From assembly GCA_050948865.1 (NCBI GenBank), contig JBMNEQ010000003.1:72235-136234 (forward strand): a stretch of 64,000 nt of DNA, written 5' to 3'. Numbering within the stretch: position 1 is the first letter of the stretch; the number at the start of each line of letters is the position of its first letter. The stretch is from SKGN01 sp050948865. GTDB taxonomy: Bacteria > Bacillota_I > Bacilli_A > RF39 > UBA660. A model generated the notes under the pieces. That model saw only the letters and a program-made list of their open reading frames with translations. It ran no database searches and had not been told where the DNA came from. Positions 15,283 to 23,661 of the stretch are shown in pieces. Position numbers and translations under genes: made by a program.

Positions 15283-16680
15283 ATGAGAAAGGAACAATTA
15301 AGAATGAATGAACAAAAGAAATATGAAATTATTAAAAAGTTAGTAGAACAAGGAGGAAGCAAAAATCGGGTTGCATTATAACTATCTTTATCTAGAAGAC
15401 AAATTGATCGTCTTTTAATTATTTATAAAAAAAGAGGTAAATCTGGTTTTATACATGGCAATCGAAATAAGAAACCCAGTATAGCACACGATAAATCTCT
15501 TTCTGATGATATTGTACTACTTTATACTATTAAATATCAAGGTTTTAATTTTAATCATTTTAAAGAATATCTTGAAGAAGTTGAAAACATAAAGGTCTCT
15601 TATAATTTTATTTATAATACTTTAAATAAGGCAGGTATTTTATCGCCTAGGGCTCGTAAAAGAACTAGAAAGGAATATAGAAAACAACAATTGTTAAAAG
15701 AAAAATTACTGACTGGTAAAACTGAAGAAGAAGTAGAAGTTATTGTTAATAATGAGATAGCAATTGAGGATTCTCACCCAAGGCAAGAAAAACCAAAATA
15801 CTTCGGAGAAATTATTGAACAAGACGGTTCAATACACCAATGGTTTGGGGATTTTAAAACATGTCTTCATCTAGCTGTAGATAAAGCAACAAACACAGTT
15901 GTCGGCGGTTATTTTGACTATCAGGAAACTTTAAAGGGTTATTATCAAACCAAATATCAAATCCTAAAAGGTTATGGCATTCCTTATAGTTTTAAAACAG
16001 ATAATAGAACTGTATTCAATTATAACAAATTAAACCCTGATAAAAAAACATCTGAAAATGATATCCTTACCCAGTATGGTTATTCATGTAAACAACTAGG
16101 TATTGATTTAAAAACAAGTAGTGTTCCTGAAGCAAAACCAATTATTGAACGTACTAACGGTACATTTCAAGGAAGACTAATTAATGAGTTAAAATTAAAC
16201 GGAATACACACACTTGAAAAAGCTAATGAATATTTAATAAATGTTTTTATTCCTAAATATAATAAACGCTTTGCTATGGATTATAAGAAGTTTCCAAGTG
16301 CATTTGAAAAATCACCTAGTGAAGAAAAAATAAATTATACTTTAGCAGTTTTATCAACAAGAATAATAGATAGAGGTAATTCCATTAAATATAAAAACAA
16401 GTATTATTTACCTTATTTTAATAATGAGTTAAAATGCTTCAGGCCTAAAACTAAAGCATTAGTTATTGAAGCATTTAATGGTGATTTAGTGGTGAGTATA
16501 GACGAAAAAATTTATGAGTTAAGAGAACTGTCCAGAAATAAAAGGTTTTCAAAAGAACTTGATCTACCTCAGGAAGAAATAAAAAAGGAAAAATATGTGC
16601 CCCCTATGAGTCATCCTTGGAAAAGAGCTTCTTTTGAGAAACAAATGAAAAAATCTCATAAAGAAAAGGTTTATGCATAA
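15283..16680 (+). pseudogene. IS1202/ISNCY-type DDE transposase with a nonsense codon
   Basis: From the ATG at 15283 (GAGGTGATATGA upstream) the frame runs 465 codons to 16680, broken only by TAA at 15379-15381 (codon 33, within a helix-turn-helix, RVAL*LSLSRRQIDRL; a GAA or CAA is likely ancestral). The catalytic region is intact: EQDGSIHQWFGD (first Asp), FKTDNRTVF (second Asp) and PIIERTNGTFQGRL (Glu). A TTG at 15691 could start a 329-residue product that keeps the DDE core but loses the DNA-binding N-terminus. The copy is therefore probably immobile unless read through. Confidence 0.88.
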
Positions 16681-16702
16681 ACGAGTTTTATGCCGAGATA
16701 AT

Positions 16703-16804
16703 CCATCAATTTAGGAGATAATATCCGTAATGTTTCAGGCAATCAAATTAAAAATTTGATTGCCATCTAACTAAAGGATATTATCTAGATTCCTGAATTG
16801 ATGG
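16703..16804. repeat. long nested inverted repeat in the IS 3' non-coding end
   Basis: Outer arms 16703-16726 and 16776-16804 pair imperfectly (CCATCAATT..AGGA with TCCT..AATTGATGG, and GATAATATCC with GGATATTATC). An inner perfect 12-bp hairpin lies at 16738-16749/16753-16764. It sits between the transposase stop and the right IS end. It may be a terminator that insulates the element, or a nested remnant. Confidence 0.65.
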
Positions 16805-16873
16805 AGGAATTGGAATAAATTTTCCAAACTATTTTTTTTATCTAATGTGAGACATTTTCAAAAGTTATTGACA

Positions 16874-16900
16874 CTTCCTTTTTTACATAGGTAGCGGTTA
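16874..16900. repeat. target-site duplication, right copy (27 bp)
   Basis: Exact copy of 15170-15196, bounding the right end of the IS inside rnhC. Confidence 0.92.
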
Positions 16901-17073
16901 CGATTATAGGACCAAAGTAATCACCTGTTCCTACTTCGTCAGTTCCTATGCTGTTAGTATTATAGAAAAATGTTTTTGTTTTCATATTGTCACCTTTATT
17001 TATTGTAGCATACGTGATTTAATAAAAAATAAATTCATGATAAAATGTAAGTAACAATAAGGAAGGTGGTTAT

Positions 17074-17430
17074 ATGAAGGATATTACTATATTAAAAGAT
17101 AATGGTGTTGATGTTGATCGGGGAATAGAATTATTTGGGGATCTAGATACTTATAATGAAATGTTGGAAGATTTTATTCAAGAAGTAGAAAAAAAGATGG
17201 GGAGGATTAATTCTTTTAAAGAAGAGAAGGATTTAGAAAATTATTCAATTTTGGTTCATTCTTTAAAGGGTGATGCAAAGTATTTTGGTTTTACTAAATT
17301 AGGGGAACTTGCTTATCAGCACGAATTAGAAAGTAAAAGTGGTAATCTTGATTTTGTTCAAGAGAATTATTTAAAATTAGAGGAAGAATTTAAGAGAATA
17401 ATGGATATATTAAAAAGATATTTGGAATAG
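17074..17430 (+). CDS. HPt (histidine phosphotransfer) domain protein
   Basis: Single-domain protein of 118 residues, helical, with the phosphoacceptor motif VHSLKGDAKYFG (His near residue 67) that defines HPt modules. Such proteins shuttle phosphate between receiver domains in a phosphorelay. The window's two hybrid kinases end in receivers and have no HPt of their own, so either is a plausible donor; this link is inference. A GGAAGGTGG precedes the ATG, and the ABC transporter genes follow within 7 bases. Confidence 0.85.
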   Translation: MKDITILKDNGVDVDRGIELFGDLDTYNEMLEDFIQEVEKKMGRINSFKEEKDLENYSILVHSLKGDAKYFGFTKLGELAYQHELESKSGNLDFVQENYLKLEEEFKRIMDILKRYLE

Positions 17431-17436
17431 GGGGTT

Positions 17437-18339
17437 ATGATGACTTTAGTTTGTATTAAGGATTTAACCAAGAAGTTTGGTAAGTTTACTGCTTTAGATA
17501 AGATTAATTTAAATATAAATAAAGGAGAAATTTATGGTTTTATTGGTCCTAATGGAGCGGGTAAAACTACTACGATTCGTCTTTTATTAGGCTTATTAAA
17601 GAAAACGAGTGGTGAAGTTCATCTTTTTAATAAAGATGCTTTTAAAGAAGCGGTTGCTATCCATAAGAGGGTTTCTTATGTTCCTGGGGATATTAATTTA
17701 TGGCCTAATTTAACGGGAGGGGAAGTTATTGATTTATTTTTAAATTTACATGGAAGTTATAATCTAAAAAAGAAAGAAGAATTAATTAAGGAATTTAAAA
17801 TAGATCTTCATAAAAAATGTCAGACTTATTCTAAGGGTAATAAACAGAAGGTAGTTTTAATCGCGGCTCTTTTAATAGAAGCTGATTTATATATTTTTGA
17901 TGAACCAACTGCTGGTTTAGATCCTTTAATGGAAAAAGTTTTTCAAAAACATCTTTTAAAATTAAAGAAAGAAGGAAAAAGCATCTTTTTATCTAGTCAT
18001 CTTTTAACAGAAGTAGAAAAGGTTTGTGATAAAGTTAGTATTATTAAAGAAGGTAAAATAATTGAAACTGGTTCTTTAAAAGATTTAAAACATTTAACTA
18101 GATTGAAGATGTTAATAGAAACTAAAAAAAAGATTCCAACATTAAACAAAGTGATGGGGATTTATGATGTAAAAGAAGAAGAAAGAAGATATTCTTTTCA
18201 AGTTGATAAAGAATATCTTAGTCAAGTAATTCAATATATTTCTTCTTATGAAGTAATTCATTTAGAAAGTTCTCTTCCGACATTAGAAGATTTATTTATG
18301 AGTTATTATGATGAAGATGGAGTATGGAAAAATGTTTAA
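17437..18339 (+). CDS. ABC transporter ATP-binding protein (exporter type)
   Basis: 300 residues: Walker A GPNGAGKTT (~40), Q-loop region, signature YSKGNKQKV (in place of LSGGQ), Walker B LYIFDEPTAGLDP and the switch His in SSHLL. After ~residue 215 comes the C-terminal extension typical of ABC-2-type exporters of lipids, peptides or drugs. It pairs with the permease that overlaps its end by 8 bases. Substrate cannot be told from sequence. Two adjacent ATGs follow GGGGG; either may be used. Confidence 0.9.
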   Translation: MMTLVCIKDLTKKFGKFTALDKINLNINKGEIYGFIGPNGAGKTTTIRLLLGLLKKTSGEVHLFNKDAFKEAVAIHKRVSYVPGDINLWPNLTGGEVIDLFLNLHGSYNLKKKEELIKEFKIDLHKKCQTYSKGNKQKVVLIAALLIEADLYIFDEPTAGLDPLMEKVFQKHLLKLKKEGKSIFLSSHLLTEVEKVCDKVSIIKEGKIIETGSLKDLKHLTRLKMLIETKKKIPTLNKVMGIYDVKEEERRYSFQVDKEYLSQVIQYISSYEVIHLESSLPTLEDLFMSYYDEDGVWKNV

Positions 18340-19921
18340 TAATACTAAAAAACTTTTTAGGTTTCTTTTAAGAAGAAGTTATCTTAATTTATTTTGGTGG
18401 TTAGGGGGTATTTTTGGTTTAACTTTTATTATTACTAAAACCTTTTCTGGTTTTTATACTACTCCAGAAGAATTATTAGGGATTATTGAAACTATGAAGA
18501 ATCCAGCGATGACTTTTATGGTGGGTCCTGGTTATGGTTTAAATAATTATACTATAGGAGCGATGATTGCTCATCAAATGCTCTTGTTTACTGCAGTAAG
18601 TGTTTCTATTATGAGTATTTTAATTGTTATTCGTTATACTAAAACTGATGAAGAAGAAGGATTAATAGAAATGATAAAATCATTACCAGTTGGAAGAGTA
18701 TCTAATTTAATTGCTGTTATTTTGGTAATGCTTTTATTTAATTTATTTTTAGTTTTGATTATTGGTTTTGGTTTACCTTTACTTAAGATTGAAAGTGTTA
18801 ATCTTTCTGGATCTTTATTATATGGGGCTATTTTAGGCTCTGTTGGCCTCTTTTTTGTTAGTCTAACTTGTTTACTTGTTCAACTAATAAATGACTCTAA
18901 AAAGGTAATGATGGTTTCTTTTTCTTTACTAGGTCTTTTTTATTTAATAAGAGGTTTTGGAGATCTTGGTTTAGAAACTCTTTCTTTATTTTCTCCTCTT
19001 GGTTTAATTTTAAGAACAGAAGTTTATGTAAATAATTATTGGGAACCTCTTTTAATTTTATTAATTATTTCTTTAACTTTAATTATAATATCTTTATATT
19101 TAAATTCTATTCTTGATTTAAATGCTGGTTTTATTTCTTTAGAATTTAAATATAAAGAAACTTCTTTAAAGAATTTATTTAGTTTAATAATTAAATTAGA
19201 AAAGATAATGATTATTTCTTGGTTAATAGGAATCTTTCTTTTAAGTGTTTCTTATGGTGCTGTTTTTGGGGATATTGAAACCTTTTTTCAAAGTAATGAA
19301 ATTTATCAAAAACTTTTACCAATGATTAAGGGCGCTTCCTTTGAAGAACAGTTTTTAGTGATAATTAATGCTGTTTTAGCTATGATTGGGACTATTCCTT
19401 TATTAATAATGATCTTTAAAATAAATAGTGAAGAGAAAAAAGGTTATTTAGAACATCTATTATCTAAACCACTTTCTCGTTGTAGAGTTTTAATAAATTA
19501 TTTAATAATAACTATTATTTTTAGTTTATTAATTTTATTAATGTCTAGTTGGGGTTTATATCTTCCTCTTTCTTTAATAATGATTAAATCATTTTCTTTT
19601 TTTACAATATTTTTATCTTTCTTAGTTTATTTACCAGCTCTTTTTTTAATGATTGGTTTATCTATCTTTTTTCTTGGTTCTTTTCCTCATAAAAAGATTT
19701 TTATGTGGTTATATTTAGGCTTCTCTTTTATAGTAATTTATTTTAAAGAATTATTAAAAATACCTAAATGGGTTTTAAAGTTATCTCCTTTTGGGCATAT
19801 TTCTTTATATCCTTTAGAAGAAATAAATCTTTTTAAAAGCGCTTTATTATTAATAATTGGATTAATTTTTATTATGATTGGTCTTTTTAATTATCATAAA
19901 CGTGATATAAATTTAGTTTAA
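18332..19921 (+). CDS. ABC-2 type exporter permease (double-length)
   Basis: About 529 residues with roughly twelve hydrophobic segments, arranged as two six-helix halves separated near residue 275, as in fused exporter permeases. A cytosolic stretch with IRYTKTDEEEGLIEMIKSLPVGR and a matching KINSEEKKGYLEHLLSKPLSR occurs once in each half, the coupling-helix regions of this family. Start chosen at 18332, 9 bases after GGAG; upstream in-frame ATGs at 18308 and 18311 would overlap the ATPase gene further. Together with the ATPase it would form an exporter with a single fused membrane subunit. Confidence 0.8.
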   Translation: MFNNTKKLFRFLLRRSYLNLFWWLGGIFGLTFIITKTFSGFYTTPEELLGIIETMKNPAMTFMVGPGYGLNNYTIGAMIAHQMLLFTAVSVSIMSILIVIRYTKTDEEEGLIEMIKSLPVGRVSNLIAVILVMLLFNLFLVLIIGFGLPLLKIESVNLSGSLLYGAILGSVGLFFVSLTCLLVQLINDSKKVMMVSFSLLGLFYLIRGFGDLGLETLSLFSPLGLILRTEVYVNNYWEPLLILLIISLTLIIISLYLNSILDLNAGFISLEFKYKETSLKNLFSLIIKLEKIMIISWLIGIFLLSVSYGAVFGDIETFFQSNEIYQKLLPMIKGASFEEQFLVIINAVLAMIGTIPLLIMIFKINSEEKKGYLEHLLSKPLSRCRVLINYLIITIIFSLLILLMSSWGLYLPLSLIMIKSFSFFTIFLSFLVYLPALFLMIGLSIFFLGSFPHKKIFMWLYLGFSFIVIYFKELLKIPKWVLKLSPFGHISLYPLEEINLFKSALLLIIGLIFIMIGLFNYHKRDINLV

Positions 19922-19988
19922 ATAAAAAAGTATTAATTTTTATGATAAAATTATATTATGAAGTATTTAAAAGAAAGAGGTTTATTAA

Positions 19989-20867
19989 GTGCGATGGAAT
20001 ATTATTTTAATAATATCTTTTTTAATGGTTAGTGGTTGTTCTAAAGAAGTAGAGATTAAAGCTCTTTCTAATGAGATTGATGAATCTAAAAACCAATTAA
20101 CTGTTAAAATTGAAACTTCTCATATTAAAGAAAAACCTAGTGTTTTAGGAGAAGTAATAGGAACTGTTCATAATGGGGATGTTTTTACAATTTATGATTT
20201 ATTTGTTGATCAGTATTATGTTTGGTATAAAATAAAAAGTTCTAATGGTATTAAAGGATATCTTGCTAATCAATTAAATGGAAAATGGGTAGAGATAACT
20301 TATAAAGATAATTATCAACCATCAGAAAAACTTTTAATTGAACTTTTAGGAGATAAAAGAACTATTTTAAAATTAGGTGAAGACTATATAGAAGAAGGTT
20401 ATCAAGTTAATAGTAAATTAAAAGATAGTTATTTAGTTAATATTGCTGGAGAAGTTAATTCTTTAAAACCAGGTATTTCTTTAATTGATTATACAGTTAC
20501 TAATTTAGAAGGAATTCAAACTAAAAATACTAGAGAAGTTATTGTTTATTTAGAAGAAGAAGAAAAAATACAAATAGATGATTATGAAATAACTATTTTA
20601 AAAATAGAACAAACTAAAGAATTATTAACTATTAGATTAGAAATTAATAACTTTTCTGATCTTCCTTTAAGAAGTAAAGGAGAAATGAAAATTTATACTG
20701 AAGATGAATATTTACCATTATCTTTGGTAGAAGAAGAAGAAGAAATTATAATTATGAATGAGACTAGTGAAATAGTTGAATTTAATTATTATTTAGAAGA
20801 ACCAATTACTTATTTATATTATTTTTTTCCTTTTAAGGAAAAAGTTCTTCCTATTAAAGTAAAATAA
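19989..20867 (+). CDS. lipoprotein with SH3-like and DUF5011 Ig-like domains
   Basis: 292 residues. A signal peptide ends in the lipobox VSGC, with Cys near residue 18. An SH3b-type domain follows (IKEKPSVLGEVIGTVHNGDVFTIYD, residues ~45-95), which may bind cell wall. A DUF5011-type Ig-like fold comes next (GDKRTILKLGEDYIEEGY ... GISLIDYTVTNLEGIQTKNTREVIVY, ~115-190), then a C-terminal beta domain. It is anchored on the outer face of the membrane. Start is GTG after AGAGG. Specific function unknown. Confidence 0.75.
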   Translation: MRWNIILIISFLMVSGCSKEVEIKALSNEIDESKNQLTVKIETSHIKEKPSVLGEVIGTVHNGDVFTIYDLFVDQYYVWYKIKSSNGIKGYLANQLNGKWVEITYKDNYQPSEKLLIELLGDKRTILKLGEDYIEEGYQVNSKLKDSYLVNIAGEVNSLKPGISLIDYTVTNLEGIQTKNTREVIVYLEEEEKIQIDDYEITILKIEQTKELLTIRLEINNFSDLPLRSKGEMKIYTEDEYLPLSLVEEEEEIIIMNETSEIVEFNYYLEEPITYLYYFFPFKEKVLPIKVK

Positions 20868-20965
20868 GTATTAAATTAAGGAAAGGAATAGATTTTTTTA
20901 ATATTTTATGATATTATTTATATGCCTTTAAATTTTTAAAGGATATTTTTATTATTAATGTTTTT

Positions 20966-20990
20966 CAATATTATTCATAAAATAATATTG
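20966..20990 (+). other. AT-rich hairpin before the HD hydrolase gene
   Basis: Perfect 10-bp stem (20966-20975 with 20981-20990) ending 20 bases before the ATG at 21011, next to AAAGGGG. It may affect translation. The rest of 20868-20965 shows only another small AT palindrome near 20922-20940. Confidence 0.4.
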
Positions 20991-21010
20991 TAAGAAAGGG
21001 GCTAAATTAG

Positions 21011-21514
21011 ATGAAAGTTGATTTAAATAATAAAGAATATAAAAAAATAGTTGGTTATATTTTTAAGAATAAAAGATTTATGGAGATCTCTAACTATCAT
21101 CATCATGGAACTGATCGTTTAACCCATTCAATTAGGGTTTCTTATTTTTCTTATAAGTTAGCGAAGTCTTTAAAACTTGATTATAAAAGTGCTGCTATAG
21201 GTGGTTTACTTCATGATTTCTTTCATGAAATAAAAGAAGAAACAACGCTAGATTGTATTAAAGCTCAATATAATCATCCTAAAAAAGCGGCTGAAAATGC
21301 TCTTTATTATTTTAAAGTTTCTCCTAAAATAGTTAATATTATTGAAACCCATATGTTTCCTTTAACTTATAAACCATCTAAATATTTAGAAGGATGGATA
21401 GTTAGTTTTATTGATAAAATGGTTGGCACTTATGAATATGGTTTAAAATTTAAATATCAATTTTCTTTATGGGCTGTGTTTTTATCTAATTTATTAATGA
21501 TTAAAATAAAGTAA
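21011..21514 (+). CDS. HD-domain phosphohydrolase
   Basis: 167 residues with the HD metal-binding pattern: His in LTHSIRVSY, HD in GLLHDFF, and a downstream Asp in FIDKMVG; an ETHMFP His lies between. Such proteins hydrolyse phosphomonoesters or nucleotides, and YqeK-like members in Bacilli cleave dinucleotide polyphosphates. The exact substrate is not evident. It is followed immediately by the tRNA-Arg gene. Confidence 0.78.
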   Translation: MKVDLNNKEYKKIVGYIFKNKRFMEISNYHHHGTDRLTHSIRVSYFSYKLAKSLKLDYKSAAIGGLLHDFFHEIKEETTLDCIKAQYNHPKKAAENALYYFKVSPKIVNIIETHMFPLTYKPSKYLEGWIVSFIDKMVGTYEYGLKFKYQFSLWAVFLSNLLMIKIK

Positions 21515-21518
21515 AGAT

Positions 21519-21595
21519 GTCCACGTAGCTCAGCAGGATAGAGCAATCCCCTCCTAAGGGATAGGTCGGAGGTTCGATTCCCCTCGTGGACGCCA
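21519..21595 (+). tRNA. tRNA-Arg (anticodon CCT)
   Basis: Full cloverleaf of 77 bases with encoded CCA. Acceptor GTCCACG/CGTGGAC is perfect. The anticodon stem ATCCC/GGGAT encloses CTCCTAA, anticodon CCT, reading AGG. The T stem contains one A-C mismatch. Confidence 0.93.
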
Positions 21596-21609
21596 TTATG
21601 TTTGACAGT

Positions 21610-21652
21610 AAAAACGAGTAAAGTTATGGGAGGAAGTCTTTACTTGTTTTTA
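21610..21652 (+). terminator. Rho-independent terminator after tRNA-Arg
   Basis: 13-bp near-perfect stem (21611-21623 with 21638-21650), ending in a T run. It separates the two tRNA genes. Confidence 0.7.
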
Positions 21653-21672
21653 ATTTGTTCTATAGTGAAAAG

Positions 21673-21746
21673 GCCGATATAGTTTAATGGTAAAATAGAT
21701 GCATGGTAAGCATCAGATGACAGTTCGATTCTGTCTTTCGGCACCA
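21673..21746 (+). tRNA. tRNA-Thr (anticodon GGT)
   Basis: 74 bases with encoded CCA. The anticodon stem GATGC/GCATC encloses ATGGTAA, anticodon GGT, reading ACC/ACU. The T stem GACAG/CTGTC is perfect. The acceptor has one T-T mismatch. Confidence 0.92.
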
Positions 21747-21755
21747 TAAGTAAAT

Positions 21756-21782
21756 AATCTCTTATAATATAAGGGGTTTTTA
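21756..21782 (+). terminator. Rho-independent terminator after tRNA-Thr
   Basis: 10-bp stem with two or three G-T pairs (21756-21765 with 21769-21778), three-base loop, T run. Confidence 0.6.
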
Positions 21783-21875
21783 TTTATGATAAGATTTTTA
21801 TTAAAATAACTAAAAGAATATTAAAGATGGATTATTATTTTAAATAATGATAGAATTAATTAATAAAGGAAGATT

Positions 21876-22097
21876 ATGAAAAGATTATTAATAAATATTA
21901 TTAAAATTTATCAAATAATACCTGGACCTTGGCATAATTATTGTTATCATATTCCTTCTTGTTCTAATTATATGATAGAGGCAATAGAGATTCATGGTGT
22001 TATTAGAGGTAGTTATTTAGGTTTTAAAAGAATATTAAGGTGTAATCCCTGGGGAACTTCTGGTTATGATCCAGTTCCAAGAAGGAGGATGAAATGA
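21876..22097 (+). CDS. yidD: YidD membrane protein insertion efficiency factor
   Basis: 73 residues with an N-terminal hydrophobic helix and the family signature CSNYMIEAIEIHG and RILRCNPWGTSGYDPVP; three conserved cysteines are present. It acts at the inner face of the membrane with the YidC insertase. Its last four bases overlap the start of the next lipoprotein gene. Length is normal for the family. Confidence 0.93.
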   Translation: MKRLLINIIKIYQIIPGPWHNYCYHIPSCSNYMIEAIEIHGVIRGSYLGFKRILRCNPWGTSGYDPVPRRRMK

Positions 22098-22966
22098 AAA
22101 GAATTAGTTTAATATTAATTGTTTTATCTTTAATTATTAGTTTATCAGGTTGTTTTAAAAAGGATTTAATGGAGGGGATAAAAGTTTATACAACTATTTA
22201 TCCAATAGAATATATTACTAAATATTTATATGAAGAACATGCTTTAATATATACTATTTATCCTAATGATGTTGATGTTTTTAATTATCAATTAACGGAT
22301 AAACAATTAACTGATTTTAGTTTAGGAGATTTATTTATATATAATGGTCTTAGTAAAGAAAGAGATTATGCAATAGAAATGTTAAATAAAAATCGTAATT
22401 TAAAAATTATTGATGCAGCGATGAATATGGAATATAGTTATGGGATAGAAGAAGTTTGGATTGATCCATCTAACTTTTTAATGCTTGCGCAAAATATTAA
22501 AACAGGATTTGAGCAATATATAGTTAATCCTTATTTAAAAAATGAGATTAATAATAATTATGAGGGTTTAAAAATTAAATTATCAGAATTAGATGCTGAA
22601 TTAAATTTAGTTTCTAAAAATGCTAAAGATAAATATTTAGTTGTTTCTGATAATATTTGGTTGTTTTTAGAAAAGTATGATTTTAATATTATATCTTTAG
22701 AAGAAGAAGACTTAACACCTAGAAAGATAGCGGATGTTAAAAAACTAGCTGAAACTAAACAGATTAGTTATATTTTTACTAAAGGAGAAAAGAATTTAAA
22801 TAAAACGATTACTGATCTTGTTAAGGAATATGAATTAACGATTGAACCATTAAGAACAGCTACTAATTTAACTGAAGAGGATCGTTTAGAACGAAGGGAT
22901 TTTGTTGATTTAATGAAAGAAAATATTGATTTAATTAAGAAAGAATTATATGAGAATAGACAATAA
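22094..22966 (+). CDS. ZnuA/TroA-like metal-binding lipoprotein lacking the usual histidines
   Basis: 290 residues. The signal peptide ends in lipobox LSGC. The fold matches cluster A-I solute-binding proteins of zinc/manganese transporters (KVYTTIYPIEYITKYL, LGDLFIYNGLSKERDY, IEEVWIDPSNFLML). In those proteins the metal is held by His in D-P-H motifs. Here the first is DVFNY and the second EEVWIDP, with no His. The His-rich loop is absent too. It may have lost metal binding or bind through other residues. No permease or ATPase gene is adjacent. Confidence 0.78.
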   Translation: MKRISLILIVLSLIISLSGCFKKDLMEGIKVYTTIYPIEYITKYLYEEHALIYTIYPNDVDVFNYQLTDKQLTDFSLGDLFIYNGLSKERDYAIEMLNKNRNLKIIDAAMNMEYSYGIEEVWIDPSNFLMLAQNIKTGFEQYIVNPYLKNEINNNYEGLKIKLSELDAELNLVSKNAKDKYLVVSDNIWLFLEKYDFNIISLEEEDLTPRKIADVKKLAETKQISYIFTKGEKNLNKTITDLVKEYELTIEPLRTATNLTEEDRLERRDFVDLMKENIDLIKKELYENRQ

Positions 22967-22987
22967 TTTTAAAAAGGGGATAAAAGG

Positions 22988-23650
22988 ATGGAAATTTTAA
23001 GAAAGTTTAATATTAAACCAAGAAATAAAAAGATTTATGAACAAGCTTTTCTTCATTCATCTTATTGTAATGAAAAAGGTTTAAAAGATGATTATGAACG
23101 GTTGGAATTTTTAGGGGATGCTGTTTTAGATTTAATAATTAGTGAATATTTATATAAGAGTTATTCTTTAAAAGAGGGGCAAATGACTAAATTAAGAGCT
23201 AATTATGTTTGTGAAAATGCTCTATATGAATATGCTCTTGATTTAAATTTTCATCAATATATTAAAGTTGGTAAAGGAGAAGAATCTAGTGGGGGGAAAT
23301 ATCGTAAAGCAATTTTAGCGGATACTTTTGAAGCTTTTTTAGGGGCTTTATATATTGATCAAGGTTTAAATAAAGTTCGGAGTTTTATTAATAAAGTGGT
23401 TATTCCCAAAATTGAATCTAAAGAAATAAATTATTTTGTTGATTATAAATCATTACTACAAGAAGTGGTGCAAACTAATCAAAAGGCTCTGGTTTATAAA
23501 ATTTTAAAACAAGAAGGACCTTCTCATAATAAAAGGTTTACGATGGCTGTTTTTATTGATAATATAAAATATGGTGTTGGTCAGGCTAGTTCTAAAAAAG
23601 AAGCAGAACAATTAGCGGCCCGTGATGCTCTTAATAAAAGAGTTCAGTAA
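22988..23650 (+). CDS. rnc: ribonuclease III
   Basis: 220 residues: the RNase III catalytic domain with the signature ERLEFLGDAVLDL (residues ~37-49) and ILADTFEAFLGALYID, holding the Glu and Asp metal ligands, then a double-stranded-RNA-binding domain (DYKSLLQEVVQTN ... SKKEAEQLAARDAL, ~150-218). It processes rRNA precursors and cleaves structured RNAs, possibly including the hairpins in the DGR region. It is followed by smc after 11 bases, the order found in Bacillus. Confidence 0.95.
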   Translation: MEILRKFNIKPRNKKIYEQAFLHSSYCNEKGLKDDYERLEFLGDAVLDLIISEYLYKSYSLKEGQMTKLRANYVCENALYEYALDLNFHQYIKVGKGEESSGGKYRKAILADTFEAFLGALYIDQGLNKVRSFINKVVIPKIESKEINYFVDYKSLLQEVVQTNQKALVYKILKQEGPSHNKRFTMAVFIDNIKYGVGQASSKKEAEQLAARDALNKRVQ

Positions 23651-23661
23651 AGGATGATAGT

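Larger units (their letters stand above)
15197..16873 (+). mobile_element. IS1202-like insertion sequence, 1677 bp
   Basis: Flanked by a perfect 27-bp direct repeat; long target duplications in this range are a known property of the IS1202 group. The ends form imperfect inverted repeats of about 26 bp sharing AACTT-T-TGA-AATGTCT (left, near 15196-15221; right, near 16848-16873). It carries one DDE transposase gene, with an in-frame stop, and a long inverted repeat after it. It interrupts rnhC. Confidence 0.9.
14604..16985 (-). pseudogene. rnhC: ribonuclease HIII gene split by an insertion sequence
   Basis: Removing the IS (15197-16873) and one copy of the 27-bp target duplication restores an unbroken frame of about 243 codons. 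It reads from ATG at 16985 (ribosome site AAAGGTGAC) to the stop at 14604. The joined protein has GTDEVGTGDYFGP, NVKDSKKIPD, YIIIDKF and VHLSVACASIISRY, that is, the Asp, Glu, Asp, Asp active site of RNase HIII, which cuts RNA in RNA/DNA hybrids. The N-terminal substrate-binding domain common in RNase HIII is missing: DEVG begins near residue 16. Absence of any other damage says the insertion is recent. Confidence 0.9.
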
